64,000 nucleotides of DNA from Richelia intracellularis HH01 (lineage in GTDB: Bacteria > Cyanobacteriota > Cyanobacteriia > Cyanobacteriales > Nostocaceae): assembly GCF_000350105.1 (NCBI RefSeq), contig NZ_CAIY01000027.1:186001-250000 (forward strand). Reading direction: 5' to 3'. This document shows, piece after piece, positions 10,269 through 21,200 of the stretch. Both the position numbers and the translations under genes were made by a program. The notes under the pieces were generated by a model. The model searched no databases. It worked only from the letters and a program-made list of their open reading frames with translations, and was not told the origin of the DNA. The number at the start of each line of letters is the position of its first letter. The stretch's first letter is position 1.

Positions 10269-11489
10269 ATGGCAATAGATAGAAAACGACAATTATTTCC
10301 ATCATCAATTCAATGGCATATTATTGTAGTCACTTCCATTACTGTAATAGTTGGACTAGTTTCTTTTTACAGTTATTCTAAACTCAGATCAAATACTACT
10401 AATCGAGCAGTAAAATTCCCGGAGAAAAGTCAGTTACTTAAAAATCAATCTACCAGAGGAGCAAGGGTTGCTATTACTGCTTTGGGAAATCTAGTTCCAG
10501 AGGGTGAAATTACTCAACTTTCTGCACCTAGTTCCTTAAGTGGGGTACGGGTAGAAAGATTACTGGTAAATGAAGGAGATAAGGTAAAGGCAGGACAGGT
10601 AGTTGCATGGTTGCAAGGATATACTAAAGCTGCTGCTGCATTGCAACAATCAAAAGACAATTTGAAAGTAGCAAAAGCAAAATTACTACAAGTTAAAGCA
10701 GGTGCAAAATCAGGAGATATAAATGCCCAACAAACAATTATTGAGCGTTTAAAACAACAATTACAAGGAGAAATTATCACTCAAAACACGATTATTACAC
10801 GTCTAGAAGCTCAAGTTAAACATGCTAAAACTGAAAATGATAGATATAAAAAGTTATATATAGATGGAGCCATAGCAGCTTCCATTACAGACTCAAAAAA
10901 ATTGCAACTAGAGACCTTACAACAAAAACTTAAACAGGCTAAAGCAAATCTAGATAATACTTGTAATAGTATTCAAAATCAATTGAAAGAGTCAAAAGCT
11001 AGACTTAATAGTATTAAAGAAGTACGGATGGTAGATGTTAATTTAGTAGAAGCTGAACTCAAAAGCGCCATGACTGCAGTGATGCAAGCAACAGCAGAAT
11101 GGAATTTAACCCATGTAATTTCTCCTATAGATGGAAAGGTTTTAAAAGTTCATGCAAAAACTGGGGAAGTTGTTGCCACATCTGGGATTGTAGAAATTGG
11201 CAAAACATCTCAGATGTACGTAATTGCAGAGGTATATCAAACAGATATTGAAAATGTTCGTATTGGACAAAAAGCAATTATTAGTAGTACGGCTTTTAAT
11301 AGACAGTTACAAGGAACTGTGGAAGATATTGGTTTATTGGTTGATAAGCAAAGTATCTTAAGTATTAATCCTGGGGCAGACACGGATAGGAGAATTATCA
11401 AAGTAAAAATACGTATTGATAATCTAGAAGATAGTCAAAAAGTTGCCAGACTAACTAACTTGCAAGTTGATGTAGCTATCAAAATTTAG
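10269..11489 (+). CDS. hgdB: HlyD/DevB-type membrane fusion protein HgdB
   Basis: A periplasmic adaptor of a DevBCA-like export system that moves heterocyst glycolipids across the cell wall. It has 406 residues. A membrane anchor spans about residues 18-36. A lipoyl-like half-domain follows (GVRVERLLVNEGDKVKAGQ, near 95-115), then a long Lys/Gln/Ala-rich coiled-coil hairpin (about 125-280). The second lipoyl half (SPIDGKVLKVHAKTGEVV) and a beta-barrel domain (YVIAEVYQTDIENVRIGQKA) complete the adaptor. It is first in a collinear hgdB-hgdC-hgdA cluster, with 62 bases before hgdC. No ABC ATPase gene is present here, as I recall for the Anabaena hgdBC locus, where the ATPase must come from elsewhere. 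The symbol rests on family plus gene order; plain devB is the alternative. Confidence 0.82.
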   Translation: MAIDRKRQLFPSSIQWHIIVVTSITVIVGLVSFYSYSKLRSNTTNRAVKFPEKSQLLKNQSTRGARVAITALGNLVPEGEITQLSAPSSLSGVRVERLLVNEGDKVKAGQVVAWLQGYTKAAAALQQSKDNLKVAKAKLLQVKAGAKSGDINAQQTIIERLKQQLQGEIITQNTIITRLEAQVKHAKTENDRYKKLYIDGAIAASITDSKKLQLETLQQKLKQAKANLDNTCNSIQNQLKESKARLNSIKEVRMVDVNLVEAELKSAMTAVMQATAEWNLTHVISPIDGKVLKVHAKTGEVVATSGIVEIGKTSQMYVIAEVYQTDIENVRIGQKAIISSTAFNRQLQGTVEDIGLLVDKQSILSINPGADTDRRIIKVKIRIDNLEDSQKVARLTNLQVDVAIKI

Positions 11490-11551
11490 AATATTCTTCT
11501 TACTCCCTATTCCATTTCACATTTTTCAATCAATCCCCAGAGGTTGTAATT

Positions 11552-12730
11552 ATGCTGTTTAAAACTCCCTTGGGATTGTTACAGTTAGCTAGAAACAAAA
11601 TTCGTTCTTTAGTAGCTGTAGCAGGTATTGGTTTTATTGTAATTTTAATGTTTATGCAACTTGGGTTTCAAGATGCGCTCTATTCCAGTGCTACCCAAGT
11701 ACACCGAAGCTTAAGGGGAGATTTATTTTTAGTTAGTTCTCAATATAAGTCCTTAACTGCCATTCAAAGTTTTTTTCGTAGTCGTTTATATCAAACACTA
11801 GGCTTTGAAGGTGTAGAGTCTGTCTCTCCGATGTATTTAGGATTTGCTAAGTTCAAAAATCCAGAGAATGGAGAGAAATATTCTATTTATGTAATTGGTT
11901 TTGAACCAGGTAAGCCGGTAATGAAGTTACCGGATGTTGAAGCTAATACTGATAAATTAAAAGTACCTGATGTAGTTCTGTTCGATAAAAACTCTCGTCC
12001 AGAATTTGGTAACGTTGCCAAAAAGTTCGAGGAAGAGAATAGAGAACAAGTCATTGAAATCTTCCCCTTTGATTCTTTACGGGGATATCAAGTTAGAGTG
12101 GGTGGCCTATTTAAATTAGGACCATCATTTGGTGTAGATGGCAACCTAATTGTCAGTGATACCACTTTTTTACGTATCTTTCCTAATAGTCGTCCCTCAG
12201 AAATTATTGATGTTGGGGTTGTCTGCCTCAAGCCAGACATAAATCCAAAGAAAGTCATAGCCAATTTACAAGCACAATTACCAAAAGATGTAAAAATATT
12301 CACTTACAATGACTTTATTAATTTTGAAAGGAAATATTGGGCAACACGAACCCCAATTGGTTTTATTCTTAATTTGATGTTAACTATGGCTTCCATAGTA
12401 GGAATTGTCATTGTTTATCAAATTCTCTACAGTAATATTTCTACTCAATTAACTGCCTATGCCACATTAAAAGCCATTGGTTATAAAAATAACTATCTGT
12501 TATTGATTGTTTTTCAACAGGCTTTTATATTAGCTGTAATAGCATATCTTCCAGGTTTTATTATTTCTGTATTGCTCTATGATTTTGCTATGGATGCGAC
12601 TAAGCTACCAATTATAATGAGTTATCAAAATGCAATTTTAGTATTGATATCATCAATATTAATGTGTATGACTTCTGGGGCATTTGCAATTAATAAACTG
12701 CGTTCTACAGATCCAGCAGATATCTTTTAG
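11552..12730 (+). CDS. hgdC: DevC-type ABC transporter permease HgdC
   Basis: The inner-membrane subunit of the DevBCA-like exporter, MacB/FtsX-type. It has 392 residues and begins MLFKTPLGLLQLARNKIRSL, typical of DevC proteins. There is one N-terminal membrane helix (about residues 20-38), a large periplasmic domain (about 45-260) and three C-terminal helices (about 266-292, 315-345, 355-380). A ribosome binding site AGAGG lies about 10 bases before the ATG. It is downstream of hgdB and 119 bases upstream of hgdA. It should pair with HgdB and an ATPase encoded elsewhere to export heterocyst envelope lipid. The ORF is intact. Confidence 0.82.
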   Translation: MLFKTPLGLLQLARNKIRSLVAVAGIGFIVILMFMQLGFQDALYSSATQVHRSLRGDLFLVSSQYKSLTAIQSFFRSRLYQTLGFEGVESVSPMYLGFAKFKNPENGEKYSIYVIGFEPGKPVMKLPDVEANTDKLKVPDVVLFDKNSRPEFGNVAKKFEEENREQVIEIFPFDSLRGYQVRVGGLFKLGPSFGVDGNLIVSDTTFLRIFPNSRPSEIIDVGVVCLKPDINPKKVIANLQAQLPKDVKIFTYNDFINFERKYWATRTPIGFILNLMLTMASIVGIVIVYQILYSNISTQLTAYATLKAIGYKNNYLLLIVFQQAFILAVIAYLPGFIISVLLYDFAMDATKLPIIMSYQNAILVLISSILMCMTSGAFAINKLRSTDPADIF

Positions 12731-12849
12731 AGCATCATTTTTTGGGGGTTAAATAATACCAGGGATAATTTTACGTCCGTTTTCTATCATAACTACAATA
12801 GTTAATCCTATTTCCATTGACAATTCCCCTTTAACCTATTCTAAGAATA

Positions 12850-13854
12850 ATGACTCATAAAAATAGAAATGTACTCATCACAGGTATTGATGAATTTATC
12901 GGTTTACGTACTGCAGAAAAAGCAATCACACAAGGAATGAAAGTATGCGGATTGCAAAGTTGTAAAAAACAGAAAAAAAATGTCCAGGATCTAGGTATTG
13001 ATATCATTGTTGGTGATATTAATGATCCAATGATAGCTCAAAAAGCTTGTCAGGGAGTTGATGTAGTTATACACACCCATGAACTTGCTAAAGAAGGAGG
13101 TGAAATAGAAGAATTTCGACAAGTAAATGTCAAAGGTACCATTAATATATCCAAAGCAGCAAAAAAGTCTGGAGTGAAAACTTTTATCCATATTTCTAAT
13201 GCTTTAGTGTATGGCTTTGATTATCCTCATCTTGCTACAGAGGATAGTAATCTTGTAGGAGAAAATAACCCTTACTGTGAAACTAAAATAGAAGCGGAAA
13301 AAGCATTATTAGAGCTGAATTCTCCCCCCAATTTTGGTGTAATCATTATTCGACCAGGAGATGTTTATGGACCAGGTAGTATCCCTTGGGTTGTAAGGCC
13401 AGTAATGCTTATGAAGCAGAAACTATTTGCATATGTTAATGATGGCTCTGGAATAATTAACCATTGCTATATTGACAACCTCATTGATGCCATGTTTCTC
13501 TCTATAGAGAAGCAGCCATATGGGGAAATATTTAATATTACTGATGGACAAGAAACTTCTTGTAAAACATATTTTAGCTACTTGGCAAAAATGACTAATT
13601 TACCTATACCTTTTGCACTACCAAAAGATGAATTAAAGCTATTTTTAAAATTACGTTATCAAGGACAAAAGTTATTCCGTAAGCCTGTAGACATTTTTCC
13701 AGAAGCTGTCGATTTTATGTCACGCCCACATGCATATTCTATTGATAAAGCACGAGATATCCTAAACTATGAACCTAGTGTAAATTTAGAACAAGGTTTG
13801 GAAATTACTAAACAATGGTTGCAGAAAACAAACTTAAAAGAAATAATTCTATAG
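12850..13854 (+). CDS. hgdA: NAD-dependent sugar epimerase HgdA
   Basis: An extended short-chain dehydrogenase/epimerase of 334 residues. In Anabaena the gene next to hgdBC encodes a UDP-galactose 4-epimerase needed for a normal heterocyst glycolipid layer. Visible features are the N-terminal Rossmann strand and loop (VLITGIDEFIG, residues 8-18), a serine-containing strand (HISNALVYG), the catalytic Tyr-x-x-x-Lys in YCETK and the family segment RPGDVYGPGS. The usual second glycine of the nucleotide loop (TGxxGFIG) is Glu here, which could weaken cofactor binding or be a local substitution. It is the third gene of the hgdBCA cluster. Assignment as HgdA relies on gene order. Confidence 0.78.
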   Translation: MTHKNRNVLITGIDEFIGLRTAEKAITQGMKVCGLQSCKKQKKNVQDLGIDIIVGDINDPMIAQKACQGVDVVIHTHELAKEGGEIEEFRQVNVKGTINISKAAKKSGVKTFIHISNALVYGFDYPHLATEDSNLVGENNPYCETKIEAEKALLELNSPPNFGVIIIRPGDVYGPGSIPWVVRPVMLMKQKLFAYVNDGSGIINHCYIDNLIDAMFLSIEKQPYGEIFNITDGQETSCKTYFSYLAKMTNLPIPFALPKDELKLFLKLRYQGQKLFRKPVDIFPEAVDFMSRPHAYSIDKARDILNYEPSVNLEQGLEITKQWLQKTNLKEIIL

Positions 13855-14119
13855 ACAAATAGTAATTATAGTTTTTATTCTTTGTCTGGTTGCATCTACT
13901 ATTTTCTAAAAAATAATTAATTCTCATTAACAAGTGTTCCTAAATTTAACTGTAATTTATAAAAAATATGTTAGATAGTATCATAGACAAATAATTTTTC
14001 ATGCTTTTTTCAAAACATATATCATATTTGATTGAGATAACTCAGTTTGTATCTTTTTATTTCTTCATAATTAAGTAAAATTGAGATAGATATTTTATAT
14101 ATCTGAAAAATAATTTAGA

Positions 14120-15099
14120 GTGAGTATTGGTTTACCTATATATGATAGTGAAAACTTTATGAAAGAAGCTATAGACTCAATCTTTGTACAAACTTTTACC
14201 GATTTTGAACTGATTATTTCTGATAATGCCTCTACTGAGAGTACTGAATCTATTTATCAAGAATATGTAGCAAAATACTCCCGTGTAAGATACTATAAAA
14301 ATGATATCCTTGGCGGTGCTCCAAATTATCACCGGACTTTTGAATTATCTACTGGTGAGTATTTTAAATAGGCAGCCCATGATGATGTGATTGCTCCAGA
14401 TTTTATTAGTAAATGTGTTGCAATATTAGAAATCCTGACACAGTTTTATATCATTCTCTTATTTCTTGCATTGATGAAAGTAGTAATTTTATTAGAAATA
14501 ATAATGTCCATCTCCATAAGTATTTATCAAAAATAAATGTGAGATTCCACGAGTTATTAGCTAAAAATCTGTGCTATCCAATTTTTGGATTGATTCATTC
14601 TAGTACTTTGAAAAGTATAACTCTTCAAGGTATTTATAGAACTGCAGATGCTATTTTCTTATTAAGACTAGCAATGTTAGGAAAGTTTTATGAAATACCT
14701 GAATATCTTTTCTTTTTATGCAGTCATCTAAAACAATCATTAAGCATTTTATTTCCAGACCATATGTCATTTATTGATAATAATCATAAATATATATTAG
14801 GTCTATTACCTGATCTATATGGTTATGAAAAATGGTTCGATTCATCCAATAATGAAAGCAAATTATTATTTCAGTATTGGCGTGTGTTTTGGGAATATTT
14901 ACGTTCTGCATGGCTAGTGACAATGATTTGCTATGAGTGCTTCTGTTATCATATAAGTCTTATTAAACAATTTAAGGGTATACAACCACTCCTATTTAAG
15001 GATTTCATCGCTGCTAAAATATTATGGGGAAAATTTACAAAATATAAAACTGCTGATACACTTGCTATAATAGTAAATATAATTCAATATCCCAAATAA
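14120..15099 (+). pseudogene. Broken family-2 glycosyltransferase, probable hglT remnant
   Basis: Two collinear fragments of one glycosyltransferase. The first (14120-14371, 83 codons) has the GT-A start SIGLPIYDSENFMKEAIDS and the nucleotide-sugar region QTFTDFELIISDNAST. It ends at a TAG (14369-14371) exactly where related proteins have Trp in GEYFKWAAHDD; reading on in frame gives AAHDDVIAPDFISKCVAIL. Near 14430-14436 the frame shifts, and the rest (to 15099) continues as NPDTVLYHSLISCIDESS down to FYEIPEYLFF. The first codon is GTG, and a stop lies just upstream, so the native N-terminus is also missing. It sits just after hgdA, the position I recall for hglT, the glycosyltransferase that sugars heterocyst glycolipids in Anabaena. 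The family call is strong; the hglT identity is inferred from synteny. Confidence 0.8.
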
Positions 15100-15894
15100 G
15101 AAGTATGTATTTGTTTATATCCTAGGAGAATGGATCTATTTTAGAAGCTTAAAGCCTTCGCAGGGGTATTTCTAACGGAACTATAAGTCATTCACTTTAA
15201 ATGCCTATTTCCTAGCTTAAAATATGGAAAATATACCGTTACCATTATTCATAAAAAATGTGTAAAGTAAAATAAATTGATATACTTTGATATTGCTAGA
15301 AGAAGATTTAGAATCTCTAATAATTATAAAGCCTCAATTAAAATAGGTATATACTTATTACATTGATGCTGATTTTACTCTTAATGGAAATAACAACATT
15401 AATATTTATATAAAATATAACTAGATTGAAATTGAATTATTGAGTGAGTTTGGTCAGCCTATGGGAAATACTACTGTTATGCGTAAATATTTTTATTTCA
15501 TAGCTGTTCTTATTTTTCTATTGCTTAGATATAGTAAAATGCAAAATTTGATACAAATATCATGAATAATTGATGATTATAATTACAATTATTGTTTTTA
15601 TTTTAAATAAACTAAGCTAAATGCAATAAGATATACAAACAAACCAGTCAATGTAATATATGGCTAAGATCTATTATAGACAATAATCATAAGTACCGAT
15701 GAAAAATATTTTTTCCCTTTCACATATAGGCTCTAGCAATTTCTGGCATATGAACCCTACTAATTGCTAGGAACAAAGGTAAAATCATAATCTTCAAGAG
15801 TTTTTTTGTATATTAGTTTAATAGTTGATTATATTTCAGTTTAAAACCTGGGCAAAATTAGCATAATTTGTGATGCGGTTACGTCCTTTAACTC
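15100..15894. other. Non-coding spacer
   Basis: About 800 bases of AT-rich DNA between the glycosyltransferase remnant and the kinase gene. No gene, RNA or clear repeat is seen. Confidence 0.55.
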
Positions 15895-17940
15895 ATGATC
15901 TGCTGCCTTAATCCTGATTGCCCTAATCCTCTTAACCCTGATAAAAGAAAGCTTTGTCAAACCTGTGGCACTCCTCTGGTGTTACTACTACGAAACCGTT
16001 TTCGTGTGATTAGGGTGCTTTCTGATGAGGGAGGATTTGGTAGAACTTACTTAGCAGAGGATATTGACAAGCTAAATGAAAACTGTGTTGTCAAACAATT
16101 AGCACCCAAATTCCAAGGTACTTGGGCAATTTCCAAGGCTATGGAGCTTTTTCAAAAAGAAGCACGACAACTCAAACAGCTTGGAGAGCATTCTCAAATT
16201 CCTACTTTATTAGCTTACTTCGAACAAGACAACTATATGTTCTTGGTACAGCAATTTATCGATGGTCATAACTTATTAAAAGAATTACAGTGGAAAGTAT
16301 CTTATACATCAGAAGATATTAAAGATATTTTATTGAGTTTATTACCTGTACTCAAGTTTATTCATGATCATGGAGTCATACATCGTGATATAAAACCCCA
16401 AAATATTATACGTCGTCAAAGTGATGGACGATTATGTTTAATTGACTTTGGTTCTTCCAAGCAATTGACAGCCAGAGTACAGATGAGAACGGGTACTTCT
16501 ATTGGTTCTCATGGTTATTCACCCTTAGAACAAATTAGAGATGGTGCAGCTTATCCCGCTAGTGATTTGTTTAGTTTAGGGGCTACTTGTTTCCATTTAT
16601 TGGCTGAAACTTCTCCATTCCAACTATGGATGGAACATGGTTACAGTTGGGTAAAAAATTGGTGTAAGTACTTACGCACTCCTATCGATAGAAATCTAGC
16701 TAAAACATTAGATAGACTTCTGCAAAAAGATATAAAGTATCGGTATCAATCAGCAAATGAAGTCCTCCTAGAACTAATAGCTAATATGGAAGTAACTCCT
16801 GCTTTTATAACAGAAGAAACTGTAGCAGGTACCCTCCCCAAATTACCAAGTCAATTACCAATTACTCCTAAAAAGTATTTCAAATTAATTAATATATTAG
16901 TTGTAATTTTTACAGTGTCTATGTTAGGTCTGGGTGAGTTTTGGTATAAACAGTATATTCATATAGAAAGTAGTATTTATACTAATAGTAATAAGCAAAA
17001 CCACCAAAAGGTTAATAGTCCTCATGCCTCAACTACAGCTTCTGCAAATTCCTGGAAAAGTTTTTCTTTAGCTAATACATTGGAAGATAAAAATCAACCT
17101 ATAGCTTGCTTTGCATTTAGTCCAGACGGTACTACTATTGCCAGTGCAAGTAATCAGGCCATTAAATTGTGGAGTGGTAAAACTGGACAGGAAATATCTA
17201 TTTTAGAGGGACACTCTGAGCTGGTTAATACCTTAGCTATCAGCCCTGATGGGAAAACCCTTGTCAGTGGAAGTGACGATAGTACTATTAAGTTATGGAA
17301 CTTAGCAACAGGTCAGGAAGTTAGGACTTTTTCCGGGCATAAGAGTGGAGTAAATGTTCTGGCTTTCAGTAATGATGGACATATCTTAGCAGACGGGAGT
17401 ACAGGCGGAACAATAAGACTATGGAACTTATTGACTAGGAAGGAAATGCTTGCGATTACCAAGCACAAGGGAAAAATAACTAGTTTGATTATTGCCCCTG
17501 ATAATAAAATCTTGATTAGTGGGAGTGATAACAGTACCATACAACTATGGTATTTGGTTTCTGGTAAAAAAATTCTAACTCTCCAAGGACATTTGGGAGA
17601 AATTACCAGCTTAGCTATTACTCCCGATGGCAAGACACTTATTAGTGGGAGTAATGACAAAACGATTAAACTGTGGAATTTGAAATCTGGCAAACAAGTT
17701 TCCACATTTAGGGGTCATGTGGGGAAAGTAAATGCTCTGGTAGTCGCACCTAGTGGCAAAATCCTAGCTAGTGGTGGTGATGATAACGCTATTAAACTAT
17801 GGGAACTCGAATCTGGTAGGCAAATTACTACTCTTAAAGGACATGAGCAAGGAATAAAGGTAGTTGCTTTCAGTCAGGATGGTAAAACTCTAATGAGTGG
17901 TTCAAAAAAAATGATGAAAATTTGGGAGATTAATCGTTAG
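15895..17940 (+). CDS. Serine/threonine protein kinase with C-terminal WD40 repeats
   Basis: A 681-residue membrane-anchored eukaryotic-type kinase of the kind common in filamentous cyanobacteria. It starts with a small zinc-ribbon-like segment with paired cysteines (CLNPDCPNPLNP and CQTCGTP, residues 4-25). The kinase domain (about 36-300) has a glycine loop (GGFGRTYLAED), a lysine in VVKQLAP, the catalytic loop HRDIKPQN and DFGSSK. A single membrane segment lies near 328-350. Seven WD40 repeats (about 398-681, each ending near IKLW or IRLW) should form a seven-blade propeller. Signal and target are unknown. Most catalytic residues are present, so it is likely active. It stands alone and is followed by a small hairpin. 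Confidence 0.88.
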   Translation: MICCLNPDCPNPLNPDKRKLCQTCGTPLVLLLRNRFRVIRVLSDEGGFGRTYLAEDIDKLNENCVVKQLAPKFQGTWAISKAMELFQKEARQLKQLGEHSQIPTLLAYFEQDNYMFLVQQFIDGHNLLKELQWKVSYTSEDIKDILLSLLPVLKFIHDHGVIHRDIKPQNIIRRQSDGRLCLIDFGSSKQLTARVQMRTGTSIGSHGYSPLEQIRDGAAYPASDLFSLGATCFHLLAETSPFQLWMEHGYSWVKNWCKYLRTPIDRNLAKTLDRLLQKDIKYRYQSANEVLLELIANMEVTPAFITEETVAGTLPKLPSQLPITPKKYFKLINILVVIFTVSMLGLGEFWYKQYIHIESSIYTNSNKQNHQKVNSPHASTTASANSWKSFSLANTLEDKNQPIACFAFSPDGTTIASASNQAIKLWSGKTGQEISILEGHSELVNTLAISPDGKTLVSGSDDSTIKLWNLATGQEVRTFSGHKSGVNVLAFSNDGHILADGSTGGTIRLWNLLTRKEMLAITKHKGKITSLIIAPDNKILISGSDNSTIQLWYLVSGKKILTLQGHLGEITSLAITPDGKTLISGSNDKTIKLWNLKSGKQVSTFRGHVGKVNALVVAPSGKILASGGDDNAIKLWELESGRQITTLKGHEQGIKVVAFSQDGKTLMSGSKKMMKIWEINR

Positions 17941-17960
17941 ATTTTTTAGGATGATTACTC

Positions 17961-17980
17961 GTTACGCTTATCAGCGTAAC
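17961..17980. terminator. Hairpin after the kinase gene
   Basis: GTTACGCT and AGCGTAAC form a perfect 8-bp stem around TATC, 21 bases after the kinase stop codon. There is no T-run right behind it, so it may be a terminator hairpin or an mRNA 3'-end stabiliser. Confidence 0.5.
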
Positions 17981-18279
17981 CATAGATAATTCCAACTATA
18001 TTTTTTTGAAATACCCTAGAACGGTGCAATTTTTCAAGAATGGTTTTTCGCATTATAGATGATAATGGCGGTTATAAAAATAACATTCGATTAGTAGTTA
18101 ACATTTACTATGATAGAAAATCATTTCATATGGAAAAGGTTAGTTATTTTATCTGGCAATTACAATATATATCCCAATGAATCAATCAAGTTACATTAGT
18201 CTAACTCATCAATATTATATATTGACTAAACATTGCAATTACTGCAATATATAGAAGCCTAAAATGACTAATATACCTA
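17981..18279. other. Convergent spacer between the kinase gene and tamB
   Basis: About 300 AT-rich bases between two genes pointing at each other. Apart from the hairpin next to the kinase gene I see nothing. Confidence 0.5.
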
Positions 18280-21200
18280 CTAAAACCGCTTTTTAAACTC
18301 CAAAGTAGCCCGGCTATCATCATAAAAGTTGGTTGAACCACGAAGACGAAATTCCCCGTCCATCCTATAGTTTAAACCTAACTGAATCGGGTCATCAGTA
18401 GTTAATATTTTAATTCCAGAAGCAGAAATTCTAGGAGTAATATCAATACCAGTCTCAGTCGCCAATTCCAGCTTAGAATTACTTCTACCAGCTTTAGGGT
18501 TTTTGTAAATAATAGTCGGAAATATTCGTAACTCACTCAAACCAAAACTATTACCAATTTGATTAAAAGATTGTTGAAAATTATTCAGCACTGCGGAGCC
18601 AGCAATATTCATCAAAGCTAAAGTACTACCACCATTTTGGTGTTTTTGACCAAATCCACCCCCTAATAGTGCAATGATCTCTGTTTCGGTTCGGGCTGGG
18701 GCACTTCTAAGCACTAAATTATCATTTAATTGACTTGCTAGCCCTTGTACACTTGCTTCCACACGTACATTTTCTAAGGCTGCTAAACCATTATTATTAG
18801 GTTTATTAAAATCTGTACTTTGAATTACATCCAAAACTTTGGCAAATAAAACAATATCCAAATATGGATCTAGTCCTTTATCTTTAGTAAAGACAGCTTT
18901 GTGGTTATGGCCACGAGCCAAACTCAACTGGGTTGTAAATAAATTTACATTACCTTCTTTTAACCCTATTATTCCATCTGGTGAGGGATTATCCAGAGAA
19001 CCATTAACATTTAATGTACCTGTAGCTAGGAACTGGAAAATAGGAGGGCTAGAAATTTCTATGTTTTTCCCTAAATTCAATTGTAAATCTAGAAATTTAA
19101 TACTTGCAAAATCATACTCCAAATTACTCTGACTTGAGTTTTCGATTCGTTTTATCTGTTTGGGTTTTGGAGAAAAACTCTGGCTAGAAATATTATTGTC
19201 TGGTATCTGGATAGAAATATTATTGTCTGGTAGGATTACGCGACCTTCACTTAGGTTTACATTACCACTAATATTGGGATTTAAGAATGCTCCAATAACT
19301 TCTAACCTTCCGCTAGCATTTCCTTGATATAGGCCCTTAAGATTTAATAATAACTTATCAAAATAAACTGTTAATGGATTATCTATTTGTGTGTTATGGT
19401 TACTAGCGATCGGAATTTCTCCATGAGCTTTTACTTTACCAAGACTATAGTTACCTTGGATATTTTTAACAATGATGCGATCAAAATCAAAGTTAATTTC
19501 CCCTGTAACTTGTGTCAATTGTCCTGGTAACATTCGGGTTGAAAAGATAGCATCATTTAATCTGGCAATACCATTTAATTGAGGGGATCTCCAAGTGCCA
19601 TCAACCTTAATGTCTATTTCCCCTTCACCTTTTTGGAAAGCCAATTCATCGGTAAACAAGTTTAATACAGCTAGACCTTCATTTTCAACTTGTATATGTA
19701 ATTCAATTTTATTGCTTTCTGGGGTGACAGTAGCAAAAGGCAAACTGTAGGGAACACTACCATTAATATTTACTGATTCTAGGTTAATAATTTTCAACTC
19801 ACTACCAAAATACAAACGCCCATTTGTATAACTAAAGCTAGAATCTGCTAAATTCAAAGGTTTCTGATTAATAGCCCCATTTATAATACTAGCCCTACCA
19901 ATAGCATGGGGATTATTAATACTACCGGACAATGCTGCTGTAGCGTTTAGATTACCGGTAATATTTACTGGTAACTTGATGTACTTGTTTAATAAATCGA
20001 GGGGAAAATTTTCTATCTCCAGCTTACCATGTTGGTCCTGACTGCCAATATTACCTGAAAACGCAATAAGTCTGTTTTTGGATTGAATTCGCAATGGCAG
20101 TAGTCTTAAGGATGCATTTTGAAAACTACCTTCGGCAATTATACTATCAGCATTATACAAATAGTTTAATTCCTGATTTTTCCATACCCAATTTTCACCA
20201 TTAAGTTTGAAATTAACATTCGTACTTTTAGTTGTATCCAAGATAATTTCACCATTTATAATGCCTTTTAAATCAGACAATTGTGGAACTATCCCTGATT
20301 CTTGACGTTGTTGCTGTTCTAAAAGTGCTTGTATTTCGTAAAAACGTTGAATTTGTAGTAGCAAATTTAACTGGTGCTTACCTGCAGCCTTGGTTTTTAA
20401 ATCATTGGACTTACCATAGGTTTGTGTGGCTTTTCTTCCTTGTATATCTTGAATTTCAAATATTTGTAAAGCGGTGATAATATCTTGAACTAGTCCCTGT
20501 TTTATATTTATATTTGCCTGGATTTTGGGTGATTTTGCATCTGTGATAATATTACCTGCAAATGTATATCTACTATCACCTTTGATAAGTTCACTCCTAG
20601 CCAGTTTAATTGTACTATTTGCATAATTAAACTTTGCTTGTAGGTGTTCACCTGTGATTCTTCCAATTTTTGGGTTGGTTATTGCTAATTCTCCAGAAGT
20701 TGCTAATGTCTGCTGATTAATTAGCAAATATCCACTCAATTCACCCTCAATTACTCCTGTGCCGATAGGTGTTTGAGATGGCAGTTGTACACCTAATGTT
20801 TTTAGTGGTAGTTTTTCTATATTAATAGATAACTTATTCCCCTGAGTTTTCCCAGTGCCTGATGCTTGATTACCCTTAACTGAAAATAATTCTGGATAAC
20901 CTTCTTCATTAAAGCTTAGATCAATTTTATCTCTTATACCATTTACATCTAAATTTAAACCACCATCTAGTTTTGTTTGTAGAGTTCCCATTAATTTAGA
21001 TTCAAAGGCAAACTGATTTACCACAAAGTTATTTAGTTCTATCTGCCCTTGAATGTTTAACTTATCAGGTGTGCCTGTAATTTTACCACGAAAGTCAGTT
21101 TTTCCTTCTACAGGTATTGTTGCAGGTAGATTCAATAAGAGTTGGTCCAAGTTGTAATTTTTTAGGCTTATATTTAAGCTCAAATTGTTAATTTCTGGTA

